Shown: positions 24,542 to 33,490 of the stretch, in pieces | Numbering within the stretch: position 1 is the first letter of the stretch | Layout: each line of letters opens with the position of its first letter | Assembly (NCBI GenBank): GCA_035548835.1 | Contig: DASZSB010000194.1 | Span: 19,090 to 83,089 of the forward strand | Reading direction: 5' to 3' | Origin: FEN-1219 sp035548835 | Lineage (GTDB): Bacteria; Pseudomonadota; Gammaproteobacteria; Steroidobacterales; Rariloculaceae | Length of the DNA stretch: 64,000 nt | The notes under the pieces: generated by a model | The model's database searches: none | The model's input: only the letters and a program-made list of their open reading frames with translations | What the model was told of the DNA's origin: nothing | Program-made: the position numbers and the translations under genes

Positions 24542-26761
24542 TCATTGGCAGCTCGTGAGCCCCGCGATCCACTGCGTGAGCAGCGCCACGCCGGCCGCGT
24601 CCACGACGCTCGACGCCAACGGCGGCATGCCGTTCGCGTCACGTCGGTTGGCACGCGCCACGAGCACGGAGTTGGCCGGGCTGCCCGGCGCAACGATGCG
24701 CGCGGCGGCGCCAATCCCCAAGTCTCCGGCCTGCGGCGGTGCGTCGCAGGCGGCCGTGGCGGACAGCAGCGTGGAATAGCGCAGGTCCATGGAGCTCGGC
24801 GTGCCGCCGCCGGGCCGGTGGCACTGCGAGCAGTTCGTGTGCAGATAGGCCCGCGCGCGCTGGCCGATCGGCGCGGTGGTATCCGCGGGGTCCGGCATGG
24901 CCGGCTGATTGGCCGGGTCGCCGAGCGGCGTGCTGAACATCGAGATCGAATCGAGCGTGCGCAGCTCGTTGGCGGTGCGGCCGGTGCTCGCGTAGACGAA
25001 GTCGTGGTTCAGCTGCGCGGCTTCCGGGCCGAGCGCGTAGCCTGCGGCCTGCGTGTGGCAGCGGTTGCACTCGTCGCCGCTGGGATAGCGCCAGCTCTGC
25101 CCGCCGATCGTGACGGTCTTGCCGCCAGTGACGAGCGTGGCGGCGGTCTGCTGCGCGTTCCACTCGTAGGTGTAGCCGGCCCACTCGCCGTCGGGATGGC
25201 GCATGAAGAGTCGCGTCTCGATCAGCGCTCCGTTCAGGCGAAAGTTCTTCACGAGCACGCTGCCGCTCGGGAACGTGAAATCGCCGTCGGCGCCGACGGC
25301 AATCGACGTGCCGTTCGGAATCGCGAGCCAGCGGTCCTTCGTGGCACCGTCGGACCAGAACGCGGCCGCGGGCGCGTACGGGATCAGGCCAGCCGCGGGC
25401 TGGCCCGGGTTCTGCGGGTTCACGCAGCCGGTGTCGGCCAGCGACGTGGGCACGGGCGACGCCGGCGCCGTGCCACCGCCACCGTCCACGATCTTGTACA
25501 GCGCACCGCCGTTGAGGTCGACGACGTACAGTTCGCCGTCGTTGCCCTGGCCGAACGACGCGATGCCGTAACCGGTATCGAGCAGCAGCTCCTTCGTGTA
25601 GGCGCCGCCGCTCGGCGCGAGCCGCCAGATGCGGCCGCTGCCGTAGTCGGCGAACAGATACGCTCCCGCGAGCGCGGGCAAAGCGCTGCCGCGGTACACG
25701 TAGCCGCCCGTCACGGAGTTGCCTTCGCTGTGGTCGTAGTCGATCACGGGTTCGATCAGGCCCGTGACCGCGGCACACGCCGCGGCAGGTGCGCTGTCGG
25801 CGTATGCGTGGGTGCCCTCGCGGCAGTTCCAGCCGTAGTTGCCACCGCGCACGATCCTGTCGATCTCCTCGTACTGGTTCTGGCCCACGTCGCCCGCCCA
25901 GAGCTCGCCGGTGGAGCGGTCGAAGCTCCAGCGCCACGGATTGCGCACGCCGGACGCGTAGATCTGCTTGCAATTGCCGGCTTTGACGGTGAAGTCGGCC
26001 GTGCACATGACACCGCTCGCGGCAAACGGATTGTCGGCCGGGATCGTGTATGGCACCGCGCCGTCCACGTTGATGCGCAGGAAGTCGCCGAGCATGTCCT
26101 GCGTGTTCTGGGCGTGTCCCTGCGGATCGCCGCCCGAGCCACCATCGCCAAAGCCGATGTACAGATTGCCGTCCGGGCCGAACCCGAGGTTGCCGCCGTT
26201 GTGGTTGTCGTACGGCTGGTTCAGCTTCAGCACGTCCTGCCGCGTGCCCGGATTCAGCGTGGCGCCGCCATCCGTGCTCGTGAAGCGCGCGATGACCGAC
26301 ACCATCGGCGAGCCTTCCGTGAACGACACGTAGGCGTAGTGGTTCGTAGCCCAGCCCGGATGAAACGCCATGCCAAGCAACCCACCTTCGGGGTTGCTGT
26401 TCACGGTCAGCGACAGGAAAGTGCTGGCCGTCGCGACGTTCGCAGTGTTCGCAAACACGCGCACCGCGCCGGTCTTCTCGAGCACGAACCAGCGCGAGTC
26501 GTCGCCCGGCGCCTGCAGCATCGCGAGCGGCTGGTTCAGCGCAACGCCGCCGAACACGCGTTGCAGCGCAATGGTGCTGCCGGCGCCGCTTGCCGTCTTC
26601 GCGGGTGCGACGCACGTGGCGTTTGCGGGCCGCGCATCGAGCCCTGCCGGCGGCGAGCCCGGCGGCGGAGGGTTATTGCTCGACGATCCGCCGCCCCCGC
26701 CACCGCAGGCCGTCAGCAACGCACCGACGCACACCAGCAGATGGCGACGACGCAAACGCAT
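24542..26761 (-). CDS. PQQ-type sugar dehydrogenase fused to a diheme cytochrome, lipoprotein
   Basis: A 739-residue exported protein. The N-terminus has a lipobox (LLTAC, C19) then a Gly/Ser/Pro linker. Residues about 60-420 form a six-bladed glucose/sorbosone dehydrogenase-like propeller (LGMAFHPGWATNHYAYVSF, GFGPDGNLYIGFGDGGSGGD, GGNYGWNCREG). The C-terminal third carries two heme-c sites, CNRCH at 565-569 and CSQCH at 644-648, and resembles SO2930-type diheme proteins. The fusion would pass electrons from substrate oxidation straight to hemes. ATG 26761 directly precedes the signal sequence; ATG 26782 is an alternative. The substrate is unknown. Confidence 0.83.
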   Translation of the reverse strand: MRLRRRHLLVCVGALLTACGGGGGGSSSNNPPPPGSPPAGLDARPANATCVAPAKTASGAGSTIALQRVFGGVALNQPLAMLQAPGDDSRWFVLEKTGAVRVFANTANVATASTFLSLTVNSNPEGGLLGMAFHPGWATNHYAYVSFTEGSPMVSVIARFTSTDGGATLNPGTRQDVLKLNQPYDNHNGGNLGFGPDGNLYIGFGDGGSGGDPQGHAQNTQDMLGDFLRINVDGAVPYTIPADNPFAASGVMCTADFTVKAGNCKQIYASGVRNPWRWSFDRSTGELWAGDVGQNQYEEIDRIVRGGNYGWNCREGTHAYADSAPAAACAAVTGLIEPVIDYDHSEGNSVTGGYVYRGSALPALAGAYLFADYGSGRIWRLAPSGGAYTKELLLDTGYGIASFGQGNDGELYVVDLNGGALYKIVDGGGGTAPASPVPTSLADTGCVNPQNPGQPAAGLIPYAPAAAFWSDGATKDRWLAIPNGTSIAVGADGDFTFPSGSVLVKNFRLNGALIETRLFMRHPDGEWAGYTYEWNAQQTAATLVTGGKTVTIGGQSWRYPSGDECNRCHTQAAGYALGPEAAQLNHDFVYASTGRTANELRTLDSISMFSTPLGDPANQPAMPDPADTTAPIGQRARAYLHTNCSQCHRPGGGTPSSMDLRYSTLLSATAACDAPPQAGDLGIGAAARIVAPGSPANSVLVARANRRDANGMPPLASSVVDAAGVALLTQWIAGLTSCQ

Positions 26762-26915
26762 GGTGTGATTCAGCCCAATCATCCCCGATTCATGCTGCGC
26801 ATCCGCGCCGGCGAAAACAAGCGGTTTCACCGTCGGCATTCGCAGACATCGCGGCGCGCGGCAGCCCCGCCCGGCGCCTTGACCCACGGCAGCGGCTCTG
26901 CAAAGGTTCCGGCTC

Positions 26916-28472
26916 ATGCACGCCCAGCGTTACGTCAACGCCGCCTTCGCCGCCTCGCTCGTAGTGTTCGCCGCCTGCACGATCAATCCGGTGACGGGCA
27001 ACCGCGAGCTCGCGCTGATCTCGGCGGATCAGGAGATCGCGATCGGCCAGGAGCAGTACGCGCCGTCGCAGCAGATGCAGGGCGGCGACTACTCGCTCGA
27101 TCCTGCGCTCACGGCCTACGTGCGCGGCGTGGGCGCGAAGCTCGCGGCCGTCAGCGACCGCTCGCTGCCGTACGAATTCGTGGTGCTGAACAACTCGGTG
27201 CCGAACGCCTGGGCGCTGCCCGGCGGCAAGATCGCCGTGAACCGCGGCCTGCTGACGGAGCTCAACTCCGAGGCCGAGCTCGCGGCCGTGCTGGGCCACG
27301 AGATCGTGCACGCGGCCGCGCGCCACGGTGCCATTGCCATGCAGCGCGGCCTGCTGCTCGGCGTGGTGGTCTCCGGCGTGCAGGTCGCCGCGCGCGGCGG
27401 CAACTTCGCCGGACTCGCCGTCGGCGCGGCCAGCGTGGGCGCGCAGCTGATCTCGCAGCGCAACAGCCGCGAGAACGAGCTCGAGGCGGACCAGTACGGC
27501 ATGCAGTACATGGCGCGCGCGGGCTACGACCCGAGCGCCGCGGTCGCGCTGCAGGAGACCTTCGTGCGGATCTCGCAGCAATCCGGCGGCGAGCAGGGCC
27601 GCCTCGCGGCGCTGTTCGCGAGCCATCCGCCCTCCACGGAGCGCGTGGAGAAGAACCGCGCCACGGCCGCGACGCTGCCGAAGGGCGGCGACGTGGGCCG
27701 CGAGCGCTATCAGGCCGCCACCGCCGCTCTGCGCCAGCGGCAGCCGGCCTACGACGCCTACGACAAGGGCCGCGCGGCGCTCGCGGACAACAAACCGGCC
27801 GACGCCGAACGCTTCGCACAGGAAGCCGTGCGACTGCTGCCCGCGGAAGCGCAGTTCCACGCGCTGCAGGGCGACATCGCGCTGCAGCAGAAGCGCTACG
27901 ACGAAGCCGTGCGCCACTACGGCGACGCCGTCGCCCGCAACGATCGTTTCTTCTACTACCACCTGCAGAAGGGCATCGCGCACCGGCAGCTGCGTCAGTG
28001 GGACCCGGCGCGCACCGAGCTCGAACGCAGCGTGCAGCTGCTGCCGACCGCAGAGGGCTACTACGCGCTCGGCGTCGTCGCCGAGCAGCGCGGCGATCGG
28101 GCGGCGGCGCTCGAGCACTACGCGCGCGCGGCGCAATCGTCGGGCGCCGCGGGCCAGGCGGCGCAGGAGGCGGCCGTGCGACTCGACCTGCCGGCGAACC
28201 CCGGCAAGTACCTGGCGGCGCGGGGGACTCTGGACAGCAACGGCCAGCTGATCGTCGAAGTCGGCAACCCCACGCACATGGCGGTGACGGACGTGGTCGT
28301 CAGGGTGCGCTACGCCGACGCGCAGGGCACGATTCGCGAGCAGAGCCGCACGCTCGCGGGCCCGCTGCCAGCGGGTCAGACGCAGCGGCTGGCGACGGGG
28401 CTCGGGCCCTTCGCGCCGACCGCCACGCTCGAGGTCACGGTGACGGCGGCCAGGCTGCCGCAGAGCCCGTAG
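26916..28472 (+). CDS. M48-family metalloprotease with TPR region, lipoprotein
   Basis: A 518-residue BepA/YfgC-like periplasmic zinc protease, of a family that handles outer-membrane protein quality. The lipobox cysteine is C21 (VVFAAC), followed by NPVTGNRELALIS. The zinc motif HEIVH is at 128-132 with the third ligand in NELEADQYG at about 190. TPR-like repeats run from about 270 to 420 (GRAALADNKPADAERFAQEA and following). A C-terminal beta domain (about 425-518) resembles a FxLYD-type domain. It is divergent from the dehydrogenase-cytochrome fusion. Confidence 0.9.
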   Translation: MHAQRYVNAAFAASLVVFAACTINPVTGNRELALISADQEIAIGQEQYAPSQQMQGGDYSLDPALTAYVRGVGAKLAAVSDRSLPYEFVVLNNSVPNAWALPGGKIAVNRGLLTELNSEAELAAVLGHEIVHAAARHGAIAMQRGLLLGVVVSGVQVAARGGNFAGLAVGAASVGAQLISQRNSRENELEADQYGMQYMARAGYDPSAAVALQETFVRISQQSGGEQGRLAALFASHPPSTERVEKNRATAATLPKGGDVGRERYQAATAALRQRQPAYDAYDKGRAALADNKPADAERFAQEAVRLLPAEAQFHALQGDIALQQKRYDEAVRHYGDAVARNDRFFYYHLQKGIAHRQLRQWDPARTELERSVQLLPTAEGYYALGVVAEQRGDRAAALEHYARAAQSSGAAGQAAQEAAVRLDLPANPGKYLAARGTLDSNGQLIVEVGNPTHMAVTDVVVRVRYADAQGTIREQSRTLAGPLPAGQTQRLATGLGPFAPTATLEVTVTAARLPQSP

Positions 28473-29174
28473 CTACTCGGCCATCAGGCTGACGATCTGA
28501 TCCAGCTTGAACGTGTAGCTGCGGCAGCCCGGGCGCAGCACGTCCGAGTCCGTCCAGCCCTGATAGCGCGAGCGGCGCAGTGCGGCCAGGATCGGCTCGC
28601 GGAAGATCTCGTCGGACAGCTCGATCAGCTCCGGCCGCTGGATGACGCCGTTCGAATCGACGAAGAAACACGTCACGGCGTACCCCTGCTTGGCCTGACG
28701 AATGGCCTGCACCGGGTAGTACGGGGTCGCAGTGGTCACGGGCACGAGCGGCGGCAACGGCCGGCCCGTCGGCGCAACCGCGGGCGGCACCTCGCCCGAA
28801 TCGAGCGCGGAGCACCACCAGCCGCCGACGTTCGCGAACGTGCGCCAGCCGCCCCCGAGCGTGGGCTGCCGCAGATCCGCGTTGAACTGCCGGCCCGTCT
28901 GCGGATCGCTGAACTCGAGCCGGCTGCCCTCCTGGAACCAGCCGGTCAACGCACTCCACGGGCTCGTGCGGTCCGCCTCGATGCGCGCGATGTGGGCCGC
29001 ACCGCCGGATGCGAAATGCAGCAGCACGCGCTGATCGCCGAAATCCGGGCGTCCGTAGAGCACGCAGCCCCACGTGCCGACGGGATCGATGCGCTCGGCC
29101 CGGGCGCTGCCCGGGACGGCCGCGGCGAGCAGCATCGCAAGGACCACGAACGTGAACGCGCCGGCTGCGCGCAT
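28473..29174 (-). CDS. Secreted protein with TonB C-terminal-like domain
   Basis: A 233-residue protein with a signal peptide (AAAVPGSARA, cut near residue 26). An N-terminal part of unknown fold contains WGCVLYGRPDFGDQRVLLHF. The C-terminal domain (about 150-220) reads like the TonB C-terminal fold: YPVQAIRQAKQGYAVTCFF, then DSNGVIQRPELIE. It lacks a transmembrane anchor, so it is not a standard TonB. It is translated from an ATG overlapping the TPR gene stop by one base (TAATG), so the two are probably partners. Confidence 0.68.
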   Translation of the reverse strand: MRAAGAFTFVVLAMLLAAAVPGSARAERIDPVGTWGCVLYGRPDFGDQRVLLHFASGGAAHIARIEADRTSPWSALTGWFQEGSRLEFSDPQTGRQFNADLRQPTLGGGWRTFANVGGWWCSALDSGEVPPAVAPTGRPLPPLVPVTTATPYYPVQAIRQAKQGYAVTCFFVDSNGVIQRPELIELSDEIFREPILAALRRSRYQGWTDSDVLRPGCRSYTFKLDQIVSLMAE

Positions 29175-29689
29175 TACTGATGCTCCTCGACGGTGACGCT
29201 CGGCTGCAGCGTGCTCTCGTTGATCATGCCGCGAATCGTGGTCATCGTGCGTGCGCTCGGATTGATGGCTACTGCCCTCTCGAGATCCGCATTGGCGCGG
29301 CGATACTGCTTCTTCTTGTAGTAGGCGTAGGAGCGGTTGTTGTAAGCGTGCCAGTTCTGATCGTTGATCTGCAGCGCTTCGGTGCAGGTCCTGATCGCGA
29401 GATCGAGCTCACCCTTCGCGGCATAGGCCGCGCACAGATTCGAGAGGCCGGCGGCGCGGTCGCGCGTCGAGCCGGGCCGCGCGAGGCCGAGCTTCGTCAG
29501 GCGAATGCCGTCGTCGTACTGTTGCGCGCGGATGGCTTCGGCGCCGGCGGCGAGAAACTCGTTGCCCACACCGATCACGGTGCGACTGTCCGCGCTGGGC
29601 TTGGAGGGGTCCTGAAGCTGCGCAGGCTGGCCCGACGTGGCGCTCGCCACGCAATACACGGCTAGACCGCAGATGACCCAGCGCGCCAC
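29174..29689 (-). CDS. TPR protein with signal peptide
   Basis: A 171-residue exported protein. Two to three TPR units are visible (EAIRAQQYDDGIRLTKLGLA; AKGELDLAIRTCTEALQIN; KKQYRRANADLERAVAINPS). GTG 29689 is preferred over GTG 29704: a GGAGGAG ribosome site lies five bases upstream of 29689, and the hydrophobic signal (WVICGLAVYCVAS) begins directly after it. It is coupled to the TonB-C protein by a one-base overlap and divergent from moeA. Confidence 0.72.
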   Translation of the reverse strand: MARWVICGLAVYCVASATSGQPAQLQDPSKPSADSRTVIGVGNEFLAAGAEAIRAQQYDDGIRLTKLGLARPGSTRDRAAGLSNLCAAYAAKGELDLAIRTCTEALQINDQNWHAYNNRSYAYYKKKQYRRANADLERAVAINPSARTMTTIRGMINESTLQPSVTVEEHQ

Positions 29690-29709
29690 GTTACTCTCCT
29701 CCACGTTAG

Positions 29710-29715
29710 TATAGT
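29710..29715 (+). promoter_or_regulatory. TATAGT box immediately before moeA
   Basis: The hexamer ends three bases before the GTG start at 29719 and no ribosome site lies between. It is similar to the arrangement before mocA and may give a leaderless or nearly leaderless message, or a start slightly inside the annotated frame. Confidence 0.3.
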
Positions 29716-29718
29716 ACC

Positions 29719-30918
29719 GTGACCGAAGTCGCCGAAGCAGAAGCCCTGATCCTGGCCCACATGCCCCGGTTCGCGGCCCGCGAAGAGCCGCTGGCCGCCT
29801 GCGTGGACCGCGTGCTGGCGGAGGACATTGCGGCCGAGCGCGACCAGCCGCCGTTCGACCGGGTGACCATGGACGGCATCGCCGTGGCCTTCCGTGAGTG
29901 GCAGGACGGCCGCCGGAAGTTCACGGTGGCCGGCACCCAGCCGGCCGGCGCGCCGCCCATGGCGGTGACCGGGCCCGGCCAGTGCGTGGAAGTCATGACA
30001 GGCACTGCCCTGCCGCAGGGCACCGACACCGTGATCCCGGTGGAGCGCATTACGCGCACGGGACCCGCGGCCGAAGTCGGCGCAGACGCCGTCGTCAAAG
30101 AGAATCAGTTCGTGCACCGGCGCGGCAGCGACCGTCTGGCCGGCGCTCCGGTGCTGCGCGCCGGCACGCGCCTCGGCCCGCCCGAGATCGCCGTGCTGGC
30201 TGGAGCCGGCCGCGCCACCGCCCGGGTGACCGAGCTGCCGCGGGTCGCCGTGATCTCCACGGGCGACGAGCTCGTCGACGCCGGCAAGCCCATCGCGGCC
30301 CACCAGATCCGCTCCACGAACGACCGCGCGATCGAGGCCAGCCTCGCGCGGCACCGGCTCGGCACGGTCACGCGCGCGCGGCTGCGCGACGACGCCAATG
30401 CGCTCGCGGTCGCCATCGACCGGCTCGATACCGAGCTCGACGCGCTCGTGCTGAGCGGCGGCGTGTCGATGGGTCAGTTCGACTTCGTGCCGTCGGTGCT
30501 GGAGGAGCTCGGCGCGAAGCTCGTGCTGCACAAGATCGAGCAGCGGCCGGGGCGGCCGATGTGGTTCGGCGTCAGCGCGCGCAGCAAGCCGATCTTCGCG
30601 CTGCCGGGCAATCCCGTGTCCACGCTCGTGTGCGCCACGCGCTATCTGCTGCCGGCACTGCGGGCGGCCTCCGGTCTCGCGCCAGCGCCGCCGGAGCTCG
30701 TGGAGCTCGCGGCCCCCGTCGAGGCGTCGCCGACGCTGACGATGTTCGTTCCCGTGACGCTCTCGTGGTCCAAGCGCGGGGCCGCGCTCGCGCAGCCGCA
30801 TCCGACGAACACGTCGGGCGACTTCGTGACACTGGCCGGCACGGAGGGATTCGTGGAGCTCGCCGCGAAGCGCGGCAGCTACGCCGCGGGCACCGTGGCG
30901 CGTCTCTTCCGCTGGTGA
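29719..30918 (+). CDS. moeA: Molybdopterin molybdenumtransferase MoeA
   Basis: A 399-residue enzyme that inserts molybdate into adenylylated molybdopterin. Conserved segments are PPFDRVTMDGIA near residue 45-56, ECMTGTALP-type sequence (CVEVMTGTALPQGTDTVIP) at about 92-110, VISTGDELVDAG at about 180, LSGGVSMGQFDFV at about 250 and ALPGNPVSTLVC at about 294. GTG 29719 is the only start that keeps the whole N-terminal domain. It is 12 kb from the moa cluster and apparently monocistronic. Confidence 0.95.
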   Translation: MTEVAEAEALILAHMPRFAAREEPLAACVDRVLAEDIAAERDQPPFDRVTMDGIAVAFREWQDGRRKFTVAGTQPAGAPPMAVTGPGQCVEVMTGTALPQGTDTVIPVERITRTGPAAEVGADAVVKENQFVHRRGSDRLAGAPVLRAGTRLGPPEIAVLAGAGRATARVTELPRVAVISTGDELVDAGKPIAAHQIRSTNDRAIEASLARHRLGTVTRARLRDDANALAVAIDRLDTELDALVLSGGVSMGQFDFVPSVLEELGAKLVLHKIEQRPGRPMWFGVSARSKPIFALPGNPVSTLVCATRYLLPALRAASGLAPAPPELVELAAPVEASPTLTMFVPVTLSWSKRGAALAQPHPTNTSGDFVTLAGTEGFVELAAKRGSYAAGTVARLFRW

Positions 30919-30925
30919 GCGGCGG

Positions 30926-32056
30926 CTAGAACCAGAACGACACGAACAGCTGGAAGACGTCCGCGTCGAAGCTGTACAACGGCTCGGTGCCGGCGGCGAC
31001 CCCACGCGTGCGCAGGTCGCGGAAATCCTTGTAGTCGAACATCATGTGATCGAGGATCACGTTCAACGTGCCTTTGTCGATGAACTTCCAGCCGCTGCGC
31101 ACGATGTCGTAGGTTGCGCCGAGGCTCAGCGACTGGCTCGTGAACGTGCTGAGCTCCTTGTCGCGCGCGAGGAAATTCTGATAGTTCACGCGCGGGAACA
31201 GATCGCTGTAGAAATCGCCCTTGGTCTGCGAGTAGTTGCGGATCTTGCCTTCGAACGTCCAGTGATCGACGGGGTGCGTATACCCGATCTCGAAGGTCCC
31301 GCTCTTCACGCCCCAGGTGTCGTGATAGTCGCGATACTCGGCCGACAGCGCGGCGCGATACGGCAGGAAATAGCGCATGCGCAGCGCGGCGGCGTCGCTC
31401 GTATGCGTGCGCGGATAGATTTCGCGCTGGTAGCTGTAGCCGAGCGGACTGCCCGGGTCGGCGTAACGCACCTGCCGGTACGGGTTGTTCAGAAAACCTT
31501 CGTCCGTGATCGTCTCGAACGAGAGGCCCACGAGCAGGTTCTTCGTCAGGATCTGCGAGACGCCGAGCCGGTAGCTCTGCGTCTTGACGGTGTCGTGGAA
31601 CGTGGGATCGCCGCGACGACGCACCTCGTTGTTGCCGAGCGAATACCCCAGCGAGATCGTCGTCAGATCGCCGAACACGTCCTGGCTCACGCCGAACGTG
31701 AACGTGTTCGCCGTGTAGTCGTTCTCGACGCTGTTGATGACGCCGATGTTCATCGTCCAGCGGTCGTGCAGGTAATCGAGCCCGATCGACTTCTGCGTGC
31801 GCTCTTCCTTGTATGGGCTCGCCGTCGTGATGACGTCGATGGACGCGCTCGACACCTGGTCGACGTAGTAGTTGGCCGAGACCGAGAACTTCTGCGCGAA
31901 CTGCTTGCGAACGAGCACCGAGGGGCCCTGGATCGTCACGCCGCCGCCGTCGTAGCGGTGCATCAGCACGTCGATGCGGTCCTCCGGCAGCACGCCGGCC
32001 ACGCCGGCACGTGCGACCGCCATGAGCACCAGACCGAAGACGACTCCGCGTATCAC
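30926..32056 (-). CDS. DUF3570 outer-membrane beta-barrel protein
   Basis: A 376-residue protein with a signal peptide, then the DUF3570 opening EDRIDVLMHRYDGGGVTIQGPSV. Alternating strands fill the rest, ending in the aromatic membrane-insertion signature FVSFWF. GTG 32056 is chosen because a GAGG ribosome site lies five bases before it and the signal begins there; the longer frame adds only alanine-rich sequence inside the neighbour. It is the last gene of a minus-strand set with DUF4266 and TlpA proteins. DUF3570, DUF4266 and TlpA genes are known to me as recurrent neighbours, often beside flavin transferase ApbE, which is absent here. Confidence 0.85.
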   Translation of the reverse strand: MIRGVVFGLVLMAVARAGVAGVLPEDRIDVLMHRYDGGGVTIQGPSVLVRKQFAQKFSVSANYYVDQVSSASIDVITTASPYKEERTQKSIGLDYLHDRWTMNIGVINSVENDYTANTFTFGVSQDVFGDLTTISLGYSLGNNEVRRRGDPTFHDTVKTQSYRLGVSQILTKNLLVGLSFETITDEGFLNNPYRQVRYADPGSPLGYSYQREIYPRTHTSDAAALRMRYFLPYRAALSAEYRDYHDTWGVKSGTFEIGYTHPVDHWTFEGKIRNYSQTKGDFYSDLFPRVNYQNFLARDKELSTFTSQSLSLGATYDIVRSGWKFIDKGTLNVILDHMMFDYKDFRDLRTRGVAAGTEPLYSFDADVFQLFVSFWF

Positions 32057-32063
32057 GTGCACC

Positions 32064-32309
32064 TCAGTTGCAGCCGCAGCCGCCGCCCGCGCCGCCGGTC
32101 GCGCCACGGGCGCCTTCGCGCGCGTCGTGAACGTGATCGATGTACGAGCTCGACACCGGATTGCGGTCGAGCGACATGATCGGGTCGGCCATGTGATCGC
32201 GCTCGTAGGGCTTCACCCAGGGCTCGATGCTGCAACCGCCGAGCACGCCGCAAGCCAGCGCCGCCAGAGCGACGCCCGCACCCGCACGACGAACGTGGAG
32301 CATGGACAT
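32064..32309 (-). CDS. DUF4266 small lipoprotein with Gly/Cys tail
   Basis: An 81-residue exported lipoprotein: signal sequence, lipobox LGGC with C26, then the DUF4266 core EPWVKPYERDHMADPIMSLD and a C-terminal Gly-rich tail ending GGGCGCN (C78, C80). Apart from the lipidated cysteine and C20 in the signal, the tail holds the only cysteines. These could bind metal, form a disulfide handled by the adjacent TlpA, or carry a cofactor. It lies 7 bases before the DUF3570 gene and 5 after the TlpA gene. ATG 32309 or 32303 may start it. Confidence 0.8.
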   Translation of the reverse strand: MSMLHVRRAGAGVALAALACGVLGGCSIEPWVKPYERDHMADPIMSLDRNPVSSSYIDHVHDAREGARGATGGAGGGCGCN

Positions 32310-32314
32310 GGGAA

Positions 32315-32806
32315 TCACTCGCGCAGCAGCGCGCGAACCTCGTTCTGGTAATCGCCCTCGTACCCCGGCTTGTAGCCGTGATGCAGGTAGCGCATCGTGC
32401 CGTCCTTCGCGACGATCACGGTGCTCGGCATCGTTTCCACCTTGTAGAGCTTGCTGACCTCGCTCTTCGTGTCGAACAGCACGGGGAACGACACCGGGGT
32501 TTCCTTCAGCCACTTCCGGGCGCCCTCGGGGTTGTCCTCGACGTTCACGGCCAGCAGCTTGAAGCCGAGCTTGTTGTAGCGCTGATAGAGCGCCTCGAGA
32601 TGCGGCATCTCCTGCCGGCACGGGACGCACCACGTGGCCCAGAAGTTGATCATCACGACATCGCCCTTCAGCGAGCCGAGCGATACGTTGCCGCCGTCGC
32701 GCGACGGCAGCGTGAATCCGGGTGCCGGCCCCTTGACCGAGTCCGCCGCGAAGGCCAGCGACGCCAGGAGAGCACTCACGACGATGACCGAAAACGCTCG
32801 CAACAT
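32315..32806 (-). CDS. TlpA-family periplasmic thioredoxin-like protein
   Basis: A 163-residue protein with a cleavable signal (SALLASLAFA) and a thioredoxin fold with active site WCVPC (C60, C63). The TlpA/ResA-type insertion and the cis-proline loop (ETMPSTVIV) are present. It is expected to reduce disulfides outside the cytoplasm, for example heme-binding CxxCH cysteines or the Gly/Cys tail of the adjacent DUF4266 protein. No DsbD/CcdA reductant is encoded in the window. Confidence 0.88.
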   Translation of the reverse strand: MLRAFSVIVVSALLASLAFAADSVKGPAPGFTLPSRDGGNVSLGSLKGDVVMINFWATWCVPCRQEMPHLEALYQRYNKLGFKLLAVNVEDNPEGARKWLKETPVSFPVLFDTKSEVSKLYKVETMPSTVIVAKDGTMRYLHHGYKPGYEGDYQNEVRALLRE

Positions 32807-32830
32807 TGGGGACCTCCGTGTCTGCCGAAA

Positions 32831-33490
32831 CTAGAAGAAGAACGTCACGCCGAGGTGGGCGCCCAGGTTGTGGGACGTCTTGGCCTGGCCCAGCAAGTCG
32901 GTGTCGAATATCTGGTCCTCGACGTCGGCATGAACCGCAAGCCAGTCGAGCGGCATGATCCGGTAGCCGAGCCCTATGTTCATGGTGAACCGGTCATCCC
33001 CCGCGAACTTGGTCTTGCCGACGCCGCCGATCAGATACGTCGCGGTGTTCCACGCGCGCTTCTTACCGAAAAACCCTTCGCCGGGCAGGATGTCGTACCC
33101 CACCGAGACGTTATAGTAGGTGTAGTCGCGCTCGGCATCTGTGAGCAACTGCGCAGCGCCGCTCAGGCGCTCGAAGCTGGTCAGGCCGGCCGTCGTGCGG
33201 CCCGCTCCGAGCTGCACGAACACCTTGTCCGTGACGTGATACGCGAACGTGGCGCCGGTCGCGTTGTGGACGCCGAAGTCCTCGATGCTGAGGCTGCCCG
33301 CGAACACGCCGACCTCGAAGTCCGATTTCTTGATCTTCGGAACCTTGATCTCGCGGCGCTCGACGTCGGGCTCGATCACGGGCGGCTGGCCGTTGTCGTC
33401 GCTGCGCACGAGCCTGTCGCGGCCACAGCCGCTCAAGACGCCGACGGCGAGCGTCAACGTCAGAAGAAGAACGACACTCCTGCCTTCCAT
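32831..33490 (-). CDS. Outer-membrane beta-barrel protein with lipobox
   Basis: A 219-residue exported protein. The signal ends in LSGC (C22), so it may be lipidated. After a linker (DVERREIKVPKIKKSDFEVG) eight or so amphipathic strands follow, with glycines and aromatics in barrel spacing, and a C-terminal VTFFF. It resembles small barrels such as OmpW/OmpA-type proteins, but no specific family is recognised. Its start overlaps the stop of the SH3-barrel gene by 31 bases. Probably the same envelope assembly as its neighbours. Confidence 0.7.
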   Translation of the reverse strand: MEGRSVVLLLTLTLAVGVLSGCGRDRLVRSDDNGQPPVIEPDVERREIKVPKIKKSDFEVGVFAGSLSIEDFGVHNATGATFAYHVTDKVFVQLGAGRTTAGLTSFERLSGAAQLLTDAERDYTYYNVSVGYDILPGEGFFGKKRAWNTATYLIGGVGKTKFAGDDRFTMNIGLGYRIMPLDWLAVHADVEDQIFDTDLLGQAKTSHNLGAHLGVTFFF

